Shown here piece after piece: positions 21,795-32,607 of a stretch of 64,000 nt of DNA. The first letter of the stretch is position 1. Every line of letters begins with the position of its first letter. The notes under the pieces were generated by a model, which made no database searches, was not told the origin of the DNA, and was given only the letters and a program-made list of their open reading frames with translations. The position numbers and the translations under genes are program-made. The DNA is from Aplectana chamaeleonis (taxonomy: Eukaryota > Nematoda > Chromadorea > Rhabditida > Cosmocercidae), in the NCBI GenBank assembly GCA_029168955.1, contig JAPDOI010001384.1, forward strand, positions 1 through 64,000, given 5' to 3'.

Positions 21795-23424
21795 TAATCG
21801 ATGAGATTAGGATTATGTGAACTGATTTCGGTAAACAATGTGATGCACTTGGCTGTGAAGCGGGTTTTTAACGGCATGGAATGACGTAGAATCCATTACA
21901 GTCCAAGTTAAACTTTCAGATATCAAATTTTTCTCTTAATAAATAGAAAATTAAAATGTGGCCACAACATTATTCCGCGTCGCGAAAATCAAAATAATAG
22001 AGCTCAATAAAATTTAGAATTGCACTCAGAAAATACTTGAACAAAATGAAACTAAAATAAAAGCAAAATCATTAAAAAACATGACTGCATAGCTGTTTAA
22101 AAATCAATGATAACTAGGAAAAACTCTAGAAAAGGGAAAAGACACTTGGAGAGATGTAAAAAACGAATCGCTTGAAAAATAATTGAAATAAAAAAACACC
22201 GAACAAAATGTATGAGTAAATTAATTGATTAAAGAATAGATAGCGAATAAAATTATGTGCATACACTGACTTTGATACTCATTCCGTACCTAAATGATAA
22301 GGACTGAATGGATTAAAGTTGGTAATGTTATACTTGAAAAAGAAATAGGAACAGTTTTTGATCCGTCAAAAAGTTTGGTTAAACGAGCTTCTATAAACAA
22401 TGCTTTCTGATTTGAAATGACACGAATGGTTTTTTTTTTGCTAATGACGGGAACAAGAAAAATTGCTACAGAAGGCGGATGGAAACAATTTTTTTATCAA
22501 CTAATCGTGGAGCGCTTCACCATCACAGAAAAAAACAGGAGATTGGGCATTCAGTGGGAAAATACAATAACGGTTGGTTCAGTATTTCACATATGTGAAG
22601 TCGTGAGGAATACAAGTGTACAGCTGCAAACTGAGATTTCGTAGAATACAGTTCGAATATAATGGGAAATTTCCAAATGATTTTTTTAGCAGTTTTCGGA
22701 TACTCAATGAGCGAGTCTACTCGCCAGAAAATCCAAACAATTTTTGCACTCCCGAGTGGTGGGCTGAACGCCTCCTAAAATGTGATGACCGTTGAAGCGC
22801 GCGATCTCAGCGGCTATCTCCTCTTGTCGTTGCTGCTCCTGGGGACGCACGTAATTCCATCAGAGACGATATGTTAGCAGATATATTACTTTCTGTTTCT
22901 GTTAGCGCAACCGCGATTATCCCACGCTCGAAATTCGATAAGAGCGCGCGGTTTTCGAAATCTCATATCACCTTCTTCAGAATTTCTGGTAGAAGTCAAT
23001 TGAACACCAGTAGAGTGATAAACGGTCTCATAAACGCCCATGAATGTATTATATGGGTTAGTTTTCATTCATTTTCACTTCGAGTATATTCGAACAATTA
23101 TTAAAACTGTAATCGCAGCGATGCAATCTTCTATTCAAGAACATTACACAAAGGTAAAGCTATAAGCGCTGAAGTTCTGGTTCGGTAAATAGAAGGCTCC
23201 ACTAATTATTCCACGGTTTCATTTGTAAAAATAAGAATAAACACTGAAAAAACGCCGAGACATAGCAAAATTACTTTATTTATCGACGTTCCTTATTATT
23301 AATCGTTTCATTTTAGCGATTTTTCCACGAAAACGCATATTTTCACACTTCCGCCTCATTGTTTGTTTGGATGTTAGTTTTTTCTTTGTTAGGAACTTTT
23401 AACTCCCTTCCCAACCCCCTACAG
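21795..23424. other. AT-rich interior of the 9.35-kb unit
   Basis: Very A/T-rich from 21890 to 22690 with no frame of note. A small exon-like frame (22746-22841, minus) is listed separately. Nothing else recognised. Confidence 0.4.
22746..22841 (-). CDS. Exon candidate inside the 9.35-kb unit
   Basis: A minus frame encodes QEQQRQEEIAAEIARFNGHH then ILGGVQPTTREC, which has the composition of a genuine protein (a charged Gln/Glu helix, then a turn-rich segment). The upstream bases GCGTCCCCAG could serve as an acceptor, though they lack a pyrimidine tract. A GT follows CGGGA. The family is not recognised. If real it lies between the long inverted repeats, either a captured gene piece or a host exon surrounded by the duplication. 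Confidence 0.25.
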
Positions 23425-23980
23425 TTAAAGGTAGTGGCCACGATGAAAAACGTCATCGAAAAAACTACAAAAATCAGCTTAGATCAAAAACAGCTGAAAA
23501 ACTATGAAGGTAGCGCGGTGAAAAACGGTCTACAAATAGAGTTTCTAGGGCCCAAAGAAGCTAGTTCGTGCACACGTGCACAGCGATGACGAAACAGATC
23601 GCAGTCTCATGCCGAGCAGTCAAAAATCATCGACATTCAGAGGACGAAATAAATGCAAATTTAACGAATAAAAACAGTTGAATAATGAAAGCATCACTTC
23701 AGTCAATGTTTGTGACTAGATGTGTACATAAATTCGAAGGTTCATTGATTGACATTCAATTTCAAGCTAGGTTATGTTCTTGATATAAGAGGTCATCGAT
23801 GCCGATGATGTGGAGAGGGCTCGTCCACCATCAAAAGACAAGAAAGTTCAGGTTTCGAATTTGGCCCAAAACAGTGGTTTTTTCGCGATTTTTTCTTATA
23901 GGTCCTACTACTCGAGACCCAGGAAAGGATTTGGAGAGAAAAAGACGACAAGCATATTTGATCGCGACCACTGCCTTTAA
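23425..23980 (+). mobile_element. MITE-like element, AAAGGCAGTG ends, subfamily 2, copy 2
   Basis: Starts TTAAAGGTAGTGGCCACGAT, ends TCGCGACCACTGCCTTTAA. Co-linear with 9322-9906 and the inverted copy 33830-34372. It carries GTGCACACGTGCACAGC-type text, an imperfect palindrome. No transposase. Confidence 0.8.
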
Positions 23981-24179
23981 GCCAAAGGCAGGCTAAACCC
24001 CGAAACCGTTGACGAATGCTGCCAGCCGGATCTCTGCGCGAGAGTCTGCAGACAGTGTAAGCGAATCCATACCATGCATGCCGAGTCATCGCATTGATGG
24101 TCGGACAGCAGAATACCCTGCTCGTCTCGCTGCGGGCAGAGACTGAGGGGACAGCCGTGTTCACTTGTGAGATCTCCCG

Positions 24180-25365
24180 TAACCTTCGTCTTTGGGCTGG
24201 AGTAGCTCTTTTGGTCCTGCTATCGAAAATGGTCTTACGTGGGGTCCAAATGGTAATTTTTTTTGCGATTTTCGTGAACGAGTCTGGGCTATGAAATGTT
24301 AAATTTCAGATAAATTCAAAATATGTTGACAGCTTCAAAACATATTTATGCACTTTACCACGCTCGAATTAGAGCTCCATACGTTGTGAAGAGGCGTCAG
24401 AAGGTTTCTCTGAAGTAGGCAGTTCGTCATGGTACCATCAAAACTGATGTATCGCAGCCCAATCGCCACTAAAAACTTTGTTTTTGTTTTTGGGTTTATC
24501 CCGACTTCTTGAGAATTTTCGGATAGCAGGAACTTTCTTCACACATTCTATTTTCGCAGATAAGCTGCTCACCGCATCGTCAAGTTTTGGACCTCTTCAA
24601 ATACTATTTCGTTCAACAAAACTCACAGGAAATTGGTCGGTCCTGACCAAATTTGAAACAATTGGTGGCCCAGGCTCTGTTCCAAAATACTGCATTGGTT
24701 TCAAAACCATAAAAAATAGTTGTGGCAGTAACTTTTCTAACTCGCAAAACCCGTGGTGAGCAGATGGACCCACAAACTATTTTCTAAGATTTTTTGTTGA
24801 ACGAAATAGTATTTGGAGAGGTCCAAATCTTCACGATGCAGTGAGCAGCCTATCTACGGAAATAGAAAGTGTGAAGAAACTTGCTGTTATCCGAAATTCG
24901 TCAAGAAGTCGGGATAAAACTGAAAACAAAAATAAGGTTGTCAGAGGCGATTGGGCTGCGATACGTCAGTTTTGACGGTACCGTGAAGAACTGCCTACTC
25001 CAAAGGACCCTTCTGATGCTTATTCGCAACCTACCAAGCTCCAATTCGAGCTTGGTGAAGTACACAAAAATTACTTTGAATATGTTCAAAGCCACCCTCA
25101 GAGCTCACCTTTGAATGGAAATTGAGCAACCCGAAATCGCGACCTATTATTGTAGACTCTCAGAAACTAATCGCAACTAATAATCTAGGGATTCAGACCC
25201 CCATCTATGGGCGGGAGCATAATTTTTCTGTTTTCAATCGAATAGTAAATGTATTTTAAGTTTATCTGAAATTTGACATTTCATAGCCCATACTTGTCTC
25301 CCAATTAAACCCCAGGTAAGACCATTTTTAGATGGAGGCCAAAAGAACTATTCCAGCCCAAAGAC
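24180..25365. repeat. 1.2-kb palindrome inserted in the right arm of the 9.35-kb unit
   Basis: Arms 24180-24645 and 24790-25365 face each other: TATTTCGTTCAACAAAA with TTTTGTTGAACGAAATA, GGGCTGCGATACGTCAGTTT with AAACTGATGTATCGCAGCCC. The spacer is about 145 bases. The outer text (CGTCTTTGGGCTGG) also resembles the arm of the large unit, so one may derive from the other. Confidence 0.7.
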
Positions 25366-27020
25366 GAGTGTCTGGGGCTGGTACTAAACTCCCTCGTGTT
25401 TTCACAACAACAAGAGAAGTTTTTCGTAAGAAGACAAGACAATGAATACTGATGTCGTATGTTTCTTCCACGTTTGTCACGAAGAAACAACCCTCAACGC
25501 AAAAACTTCAATGCTCTATGGGAAATGGACTTGCGACGCTCTTATCACAACGGCGCGCACGCCAACTGCTCTAGTATGCACGTGCTAACGCGAGCTATCA
25601 AACTTATGAACTGATGAAACTGACGGAGTTATGTGCAAAAATCAGAGAAATACGCAAGAACTGAACCAGCGACGCTCACCCTGTGAGGGAGCGCACACCA
25701 ACTTCTCCAAACATGCACTTCGTCTCGTCTTTAATTGAATGCTGTGAAGGTCCGTTATACCGATCACTGCGTCATACTTACCACACATCGGAAAGATTTG
25801 AGACCTACCATAAATTGGGTTCATAAAGTGCCGATATCAACTATTGGAGCACAGCCCACATTTACGTTTTCACTGCACTGTTTTAGTGTTTCCCTGTAAT
25901 TGCACCACCCGTAATTTCGTTTTTTTTCTGTACTTTACCGTGAATGCTTTCTGGAGCACAAAGGAGCGTCGAGAGGGAGTGAAGGCATTGCTCTACGCAA
26001 AGGTCGCTGGTGAGACCTTAGCGGCTAGTACATTTGGGGCCCGAAGAAGTTGCGGATACCCTCGCAATATTAGAATTTTATAAGTGGAGTTTCGAAAAAT
26101 GAGCCGTTTCAAGAGACGTCTGGGATGGAGTCCGAACTAGGAACTTTTAATGAAAAATCAATTTCGAAATTTCATTTTTTTTTCTTGAAAAATTTAGAAT
26201 GTTTCGGCAAATTTCATATCTTTGAAACCATTCCCAAGCGTGTTCATGCGCTGTTAAAAAAATGCGTGGCGTCCTGGGAGATTTTTAGTGTGAAAAAAAA
26301 ATTTTGGAAGTTTAATGAAATTTAAATTTTTAAAATATTGAAAATATTCCCAATTGTTAATTTTTCGAGAGAATTTCATGCTTTACCTGATTTTGAACCT
26401 GATTTCGTTCCGCAATTAGAAACGACAGAAACTGCATTGCTGTATTTTTCACATGTCTGGTAAAATTTGCCATAGAACCTGCTACCTTTATATCCGAAAG
26501 CCAAAAATCATTTCATCTCAAAAACTGACTTCTTCTAACCTGAATTCTCTATGAATTTGTTGCAATTTGTTTCAAAAATGCTCACCAATATAGAGGAAAT
26601 TCGTAGTTCGATAACATTCACATCCATATGTGGTTAGCAATAGTGGTTTTTGTATTAAAACAAAAAAAAACTCTTGGTAGGATGTTGACAGAACGCGCTG
26701 GAAGGAATTCAGAGGTTCAAAAACAGAACACGAAAGTGATGAATACAAGTAAACGTTGAAAAACCATATACAACTACTATTAATCGCCAATCCTTTTGGA
26801 CACAGGAAACATTTGATAGCTACCGTAACCCAAAATCTCTCCTTTGAAATTTTTTAAAACATTTGTACGTTCACTGAGTCGCATTTTCCATGCTGATTTC
26901 AAATCTGACGTTTATTTTCGGAATGAACCACTTTGAACCGAGTTATGGAGAAACGACGCCAAACGGCGCGCTCCGGCGCCCTAGCGCGCCGGATGACCAA
27001 AAGATACGCGCGGTATTGTA
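25335..27020 (-). repeat. Right arm of the 9.35-kb unit
   Basis: Reverse complement of 17670-19405 with scattered changes. It ends AAGATACGCGCGGTATTGTA. Frames within it mirror those of the left arm and are not protein-like. Confidence 0.8.
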
Positions 27021-27739
27021 AGCTATTTTAGCGTACGTCAAAAACAGCATACTGAAGTACCTTGCGAGAATCCTTTTGCTACTAAGCGAAAATTGTGAGT
27101 GACTGTCGCCTGATCGCAGATCATAAAAAGTTACCACCTCAAAACGGTAGGTACGCCCCAAAAACTGAATTTTCTCCTTGTCTCAATTTTGTCCAGGATA
27201 CTGATTTGGTGTGCTGAGCACGATATGAGGTTCGACAGTATAATAATATTCTATTCCACCTACAATAATTTGCCGTAGACGCCCGAAAGGCCGAGGACAA
27301 ACCTCTTCTGCGTGCCCAAAACCCCAAATAACTTCCCTGACGAAATTGTGACAAGGAGAAAGCAATTGATTTTTATGGCATATCTATCGTTTTAATGTCG
27401 TGACGTTTTTTGATCTGCGATAGGGCCACAATCACCCACAGTTTTCACCTAGTAGCAAGGGCATCCTCGCGAGATACTCCAGTCTGCTCGTTGTGGACCA
27501 CGGTAAAATGGCTTCCTTATTGAGTTGTATTTAGCGCCTGCCACTAAACAGTGGAGTATTGTCCGCATAATGACGTCATTACTGAATTGGTGTAGTTTTT
27601 TTGGGAATTTTGGTTAGGAGACTCCATTTTCTCTATTGCGGTCGAAGTAGAACCGAAACCAGAGAAATCGAGCCTCATTATCAAGTTTCTTGAGGGGTGA
27701 CGTTATAAGGCGGCAGATGCTTCACTGGGATGGTAATGT
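27021..27739. other. No gene recognised
   Basis: A short inverted pair is visible: GGTACGCCCCAAAAACTGAATTTTCTCCTTG-like text near 27150 and CTTCCCTGACG...CAAGGAGAAAG near 27330. Otherwise no feature. Confidence 0.3.
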
Positions 27740-28071
27740 CAGGTCTACACGATGTTGATAGGATGTGAACGCGGAATCGGGGATGGAGACCCTCCTCCGA
27801 TGGGATGTCTACAGCAAAAGCGTTCCCGCGGATAGGTTGTCTACGGCACCAAGGAGAGGGGGTGACGGGCAGTTCTCGAGGGGCGATCCATGCCCCTTTT
27901 GGATGTCTACAGAGAGCATTGCGTGAGGTGACATCTCATTCGTGTCCTGTGGACAACAGCGAACGTCTGAGTTGAGCACGGTGGAGAGGGACGGCACCAT
28001 AATTTCTCTCGAGCTGCATATCACGTCATTTCGTTCCACTTTTCTAGTTCGTCAATGTGAGGCTGAACAAT
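27740..28071 (-). repeat. Dispersed repeat with 'GTCTACAG' words, copy 2
   Basis: Inverse counterpart of 11270-11535, with GTGGACAACAGCGAACGTCT as the clearest shared block. GTCTAC(A/G) words recur at 27745, 27806, 27838 and 27905. Confidence 0.55.
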
Positions 28072-28545
28072 GCAACAGTGCTCACGATAAATCTCATTTT
28101 ACAGTTTTTAGTGATAAGCTTTGCGCTGGCACATGCTGGAGGGGAAAGCGTCGAAGAGAGCTTTTGAAAACTGGCTAGGAATCCATAAAAACCACGGCGA
28201 AGTGAAGATTTCGTCATCCCAGTACGTCTGCAAAACCCGCCCCGCCCCTCGTTTTGAAAAGCTGGTGGCGCCACGGACGTTTTTTTGTGACAAGCTGCCA
28301 TGCGACTCCCCCACGTCCAGACAGATCGATTTGCGCACATTTCCTCATTAGTTCGCGCTTGCGGAAACTAGCCGGGCGCGTAAGCTGGTCTGCCTCCTGA
28401 ACCTGTACGTACGCTAGAAACCACTATTTTAGCTTATTTTGAGCGTTTTCTTCGCTGTTTCTTCACTAATCGATAGCTCACGACCGAACAACCATACTTT
28501 TGAGTCGAACGCAAATATAATCTTCATCGTGAACACTGCCTTTAA
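28072..28545 (-). mobile_element. MITE-like element, AAAGGCAGTG ends, subfamily 3, copy 2
   Basis: Left border CAACAGTGCTCACGATAAAT, right border CATCGTGAACACTGCCTTTAA. Reverse of 10762-11192. No coding capacity. Confidence 0.75.
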
Positions 28546-28801
28546 CGATCACTCCGAGGGCGGAAGTATTTTCCCCCACGGCCCAATCAAGAAGCTGCTG
28601 TTTTGACAGCTCTCATGACCTCCTGACGCGCAGCGGTTATTTGCTGTTCTGAAAATTCGAAGGGAAGGTATGTTTGCATGTGTGCAACATTCACTTGTTC
28701 AGAAGCTCTTGAAATTCTTTTATTCGATCAAAAGCTGACAGGCACAAACGTCATCCAATTGATCTAAACCGTTTAAAAGGAAACAACAGTGTTCTTGTCA
28801 A
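28546..28801. other. Unassigned spacer
   Basis: No feature seen. Confidence 0.3.
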
Positions 28802-28960
28802 TAATGGCCACAGAGTTCTTGGTTCCGATGTGCGAGCTCGAGCATATCATGCAGTGTCTTCGCCATCCAGTCCCTTGCCTCCTGAGTTATGTCGAAATTT
28901 GACTTGATTTTTTTGCGAAGCTTAACTGGGGAAACTTTCTTGACTAATTCGTAATTTGTA
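28802..28960 (-). CDS. Terminal exon candidate, unidentified protein
   Basis: The minus frame after the possible acceptor CATTATCAG encodes VTNYELVKKVSPVKLRKKIK, SNFDITQEARDWMAKTLHDM and LELAHRNQELCGHY, ending in TGA. The composition is hydrophilic, helical and free of low-complexity bias. Upstream on the same strand there is a consensus donor (CCCTT|GTAAGTATG at about 28991), but joining it to this frame breaks the phase, so the exon partner is unresolved. It could be the 3' end of the coiled-coil gene whose known exons start at 35271, if introns are again inflated by repeats; this is speculation. The family is not recognised. Confidence 0.4.
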
Positions 28961-29189
28961 ACTGATAATGAGTAATGATAAATCATACTTACAAGGGAAC
29001 TACTACTAGTCAGCCTGGCCTTCCAAGCGAAATGTACTTTTTAGAACCATTTTCAGACGCAGAGTTCGAATACGCTCATTACGGCTGCCTAAAATCATAA
29101 TGAAAAAAGGTTTACGCGTTTTTCTCCTGATTGCCGTACCTACATATTGTACTTTCCAGAACGTTCAGTGATCCTTTGAAAATCTAAAA

Positions 29190-29818
29190 ACGGACCTAAT
29201 AACAGTGTTCAGCGCCCCGAAAAGCTCCGTAGGCAAAGTTTGTGTGTACGAGTATTCTTCGAACTCAGCGTAGAGCAATAGCGTTTTGTGATTGTATGGA
29301 TTGTTAATTGAGCTTTTACTTATATCAATTAGGGGATTCTGGAATCGCTTGAGAGAGTGTTTCAGATTTGATTTCAAACTTCGCAATTCGGTCGCTGACC
29401 AGGAATCTGCGGAATTTTCTGATTTCTGACCACCTCGATTTTCTGTTTTCTGAGAAAATCTCAAAAATTTCTTCACACCCCTGTTGCTGAACACGAACTT
29501 GAGGTTTATCTATCGATTTTCCAAAATTTTCACCTTAATTCGTTCAGAGCTTCCGATCAGGAAAAATTTGAGGGCGAAACGCGACTTTCAACGATTTCCG
29601 AAAATCAGCGGTACATGTGACTTGAATTGTTTCTTTGTAGGTTATTTCGAGTGCTGAACGCGAATCTCAGGTCCGTTTATCGATTTTAAACAGATTACGG
29701 TAGATTGCGGTGGGCATACGGTAGTTTGGTCAACGTCGACTTACTCAACATTTCTATGCGACGTTTATTCGGAGTGCTGAATACGAATTTCGTGTCTAAT
29801 TGTTAATTTTCGAAATAT
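29190..29818. repeat. Divergent tandem repeat with 'TGCTGAACACGAATnT' units
   Basis: The motif GTTGCTGAACACGAACTTGA (about 29483) returns as GTGCTGAACGCGAATCTCAG (about 29652) and GTGCTGAATACGAATTTCGT (about 29775), each followed by a TTTATCGATTTT-like AT tract. Spacing is roughly 120-170 bases. The same family is at 37190-37740 and 55327-55850. Confidence 0.6.
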
Positions 29819-29819
29819 T

Positions 29820-30722
29820 AGATTGTAACATAAGTTTTGGAAGATTTTTTAAATTTTTTTAATCTTTATTGCTTCACACATTCAATCCACAATATAATCA
29901 GCATAACTATCTACTTTCCAGAAATCAGCAATAAATGTGGCACTCCATTTAATAGACAAGTCGCTGATTCCCTTTTCCCAGAACCCTGGAGTCTGTGCAC
30001 CGAAGAAGTCAGCGACTGCTAGAAATACATCGTCATGTTTAGAATATTTTTCTATTTCGGTCAAACAGGAAGGACTTTCTGGAGGATGTGGTGACTCGAG
30101 ATGAGGGTTGGATACTATACGACGCGGGCGCACGCACACTTGCTCGAGGAGAACAGCCGCCAACTCAGTCAAAACCAGACCTTCATCCCAAGAAGGGTTT
30201 GCTTTGTTGCTTCTGGGATTCCCGCGGTATGCTATTCTATGAGCTACAACTGGAAGGTCAGACAGATACCGCAACAGTGTATAATGAGCAACTTCGAAAG
30301 CTGAAGGAACCAATAGGAGAAAAGCGCCTGAGGATAACTTTGGTACATCTGCTGCATGATAACGCTCGACCGCACATCTCTCATTTCATGCGGGACAAAC
30401 TAGCGGAGCTCGGCTGAGATACTGTCCCTCATCCACCCTATTTTTCTGATCTAGCTCCTTCTGACTATCATTTGTTCCTCCCTCTCAAATCGTTCCTAGC
30501 CAAGAAAGAATATTCTAAACTTGATGAAGTATTTCTGGCAGTCGCTGACTTCTTCGATGCACAGACTCCTGGGTTCTGGGAAAAGGGAATCAGCGACTTG
30601 CCTATTAGATGGAGTAAGGTTGTAGATAGTTATGGTGATTATACTGTGGATTGAATGTGTGAAGCAATAAAGATTGAAAAAAAACTAAAAAAAAATCTTC
30701 CAAAACTTATGTTGCATTCTAA
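29820..30722 (+). mobile_element. Rearranged mariner element
   Basis: Left border TTAGATTGTAACATAAGTTT, right border AAACTTATGTTGCATTCTAA: inverted ends flanked by TA. Both borders are the 3' end of the same mariner: 29820-30060 is an inverted copy of the last 190-240 bases, replacing the original 5' half. What remains is the catalytic half of the gene between two 3' ends. Confidence 0.8.
30088..30657 (+). pseudogene. Mariner transposase, C-terminal catalytic part with one stop
   Basis: A single frame runs from 30088 to the TGA-proximal end, interrupted only by one TGA at 30415. It shows TRDEGWILYDA (first Asp, codon 30100-30102), LHPKKGLLCCFWDSRG, LLHDNARPHISH (second Asp, 30358-30360) and PHPPYFSDLAPSDYHLF (third Asp, 30463-30465). 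Exactly 34 codons separate the second and third Asp, the DD34D signature of mariners. The tail FWEKGISDLPIRWSKVVDSY matches the usual C-terminus. The N-terminal DNA-binding region (about 150 residues) is missing, lost in the inversion. It is less decayed than the copy at 12.9 kb, hence probably younger, but non-functional. Confidence 0.85.
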
Positions 30723-31525
30723 TACTAGGGTAGGCCTAATTCCCTAAGTGACATTTTACTTACCCTAACCTGCAGTACACCTCAGATGTTTGAGAAACGA
30801 ACCCAAGATTCGTGTTCAGCTCCCTAGGTTAATCCTACATTCAAGTTTTTAGCAACTGAAAGTGAAAAACACCCCAAAAATTTCTCTTCAGGTGGAATGT
30901 AAACTTACCCTGTCGCTTGGCCTTGTAGAACGCCTAAACTTTTTTTTACAGTGGGCGTTTTCCTCCAACAGTGGTTCTAGAAAAGTGTTTTTCATTTGAA
31001 ATGGCCAGGCGATCTAATAGTAGTTTCCTTGTGTGGGTTTGAGTCCTGGGCTCTGGGAAAAGGGAATCAGCTACTTGCCTATTAGATGGAGTAAGGTTGT
31101 AGATAGTTATGGTGATTATACTGTGGATTGAATGTGTGAAGCAATAAAGATTGAAAAAGAACTAAAAAAAATCTTCCAAAACTTATGTTGCATTCTAATA
31201 CTAGGGTAGGCCTAATTCCCTAAGTGACATTTTACTTACCCTAACCTGCAGTACACCTCAGATGTTTGAGAAACGAACCCAAGATTCGTGTTCAGCTCCC
31301 TAGGTTAATCCTACATTCAAGTTTTTAGCAACTGAAAGTGAAAAACACCCCAAAAATTTCTCTTCAGGTGGAATGTAAACTTACCCTGTCGCTTGGCCTT
31401 GTAGAACGCCTAAACTTTTTTTTTTTTTTACAGTGGGCGTTTTCCTCCAACAGTGGTTCTAGAAAAGTGTTTTTCATTTGAAATGGCCAGGCGAACTAAT
31501 AGTAGTTTCCTTGTGTGGGTTTGAG
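30567..31525 (+). repeat. 477-bp tandem duplication including the mariner 3' end
   Basis: The segment 30567-31043 is repeated at 31044-31525 with very few differences (a longer T run near 31420 and single substitutions). It starts within the transposase gene (TCCTGGG...), contains the mariner right border and about 320 bases of downstream sequence. The near identity suggests a recent event. Confidence 0.9.
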
Positions 31526-32090
31526 CTGCGGGCTGCAAGAGCGATTGCCTGCAACTGCGGACAAGAATTTCGCTCTAATAAAGGCAGTAGCTCCGCCGAA
31601 AATTTGCGTATGCCGTGTTCATAAAAGGGGCGAGAGCATTGAATAGAGATAAATAATTCGAGGAGCTCGGCTCCATCGACTTGACTCACATACGGAGCAA
31701 GGAAAGTTGGAGCCTAATAATAAGTTGGAGCCAGTCAGTGTGAGAAGCGGAGCGGTCGGTCATACCTGAACCTCGTAAGCAAAAATTGTATTTCGTCATG
31801 ACCGACCAACTCCTGACAACCCCAGGTTGGGAATAATTAGGGTGGGGCTTCACCGAAATCACAAATTGGAAAGAATATTCAATTATCAGAAGTGTGAGAG
31901 AAGTGTAAACATTATTTCTGCTCTAGACCGCAAACCTACGCTGTTCGCTCAACCGCATTTTCACGATTTGCTACGATTCATTACGATTTTGGGCCAAAAT
32001 GCCGTAAATCGTAAATCGTTGAAAAATCGCCAAAAAGTCCGTATTTTGAAAATCGTGATTTGTAATTACGAACAGCCCTGATATAAAAAC
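31526..32090. repeat. Partial, rearranged copy of the TTACGATTTACGA repeat
   Basis: GCAAGAGCGATTGCCTGCAA and CTGCGGACAAGAATT at the left match 16100 and 43750. At the right, 31955-32085 is the inverted TTACGATTTACGA tract (ATTACGATTTTGGGCC, GTAAATCGTAAATCGTT). Another GTCGGTCATACC/ATGACCGACC pair lies at about 31755-31808. Confidence 0.5.
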
Positions 32091-32490
32091 AATACACACG
32101 ATTCTCAAGGGAAGTCGAATATGTAGCTCATCCTCGATTTATATACCATCCCCAAGTTAACTGCACGATATGTAATAAAAAAAATCTAAGTATGCCTTTT
32201 TCGTTTAAGAGAATGTAGTTGAAATACTGTGAATATTTTTACACCTACACGTACTGCTGTGTCGAACTGTTTCTGTTTTCTGTCCGCTATTTTCTCTGGA
32301 CTTTCCTTCTTGTGTTTTCTAGGAAATTGAAATAACTCCGCACACAGCGCGCTAGATGATTATTAAAAAGCATATTGAAGTTCCGTACTAACAAGGGAGG
32401 ACCCTCCAGGGAAGGAGACGTCATGGAAAAAGTTCTTCTGAGAGTTGCGGGGGATGGATAGAGTAATATCACTGTAATGTCGGCATGGAT
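32091..32490. other. No recognisable feature
   Basis: AT-rich, non-coding by eye. Confidence 0.35.
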
Positions 32491-32607
32491 CCGGAAGAGA
32501 CTTTGCGTTCACTGTTGCAGGTTGGCGCAAACTCCGTGTCCTATGCTATAACATAGGTGCACCGAGCTTGCGCCAACCTCCAATGAGGAACGCGAAGTCT
32601 CTTCAGG
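32491..32607. repeat. Small hairpin element of about 115 bp
   Basis: GAAGAGACTTTGCGTTCACT faces GAACGCGAAGTCTCTTC; inside, GGTTGGCGCAAACTC faces GAGCTTGCGCCAACC. A related hairpin (CGCGTTCCTTAGTGCGCTTT...CCGAGTTTGAGCCAACGC) lies at 54049-54152 and, inverted, at 63722-63826. Confidence 0.6.

Larger units (their letters stand above)
17670..27020. mobile_element. 9.35-kb unit bounded by about 1.7-kb inverted repeats
   Basis: The left edge TACAATACCGCGCGTATCTT is the exact mirror of the right edge AAGATACGCGCGGTATTGTA, and pairing continues for about 1.7 kb on each side. If TA is the target duplication, the element ends are CAATACCGCG. The inside has no transposase-like frame. It holds nested elements at 20315-20760, 21318-21794, 23425-23980 and a palindrome at 24180-25365. 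The 477-bp element at 21318 has related ends, so both may depend on the same enzyme. It could instead be a segmental inverted duplication, but the exact TA-bounded ends favour a mobile origin. Confidence 0.65.

Noticed and set aside
21407..21877. 156-codon minus-strand frame
   Set aside because: It runs through both arms of the palindromic 477-bp element; the reading frame is a consequence of the inverted repeat.
17670..27020. Polinton/Maverick-type element because of length and long inverted repeats
   Set aside because: No integrase, polymerase, protease or packaging gene frames were found, and the borders suggest TA rather than a 6-bp duplication.
30088..30417. Functional transposase gene
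   Set aside because: The N-terminal DNA-binding region is missing and a TGA lies between the second and third catalytic Asp.
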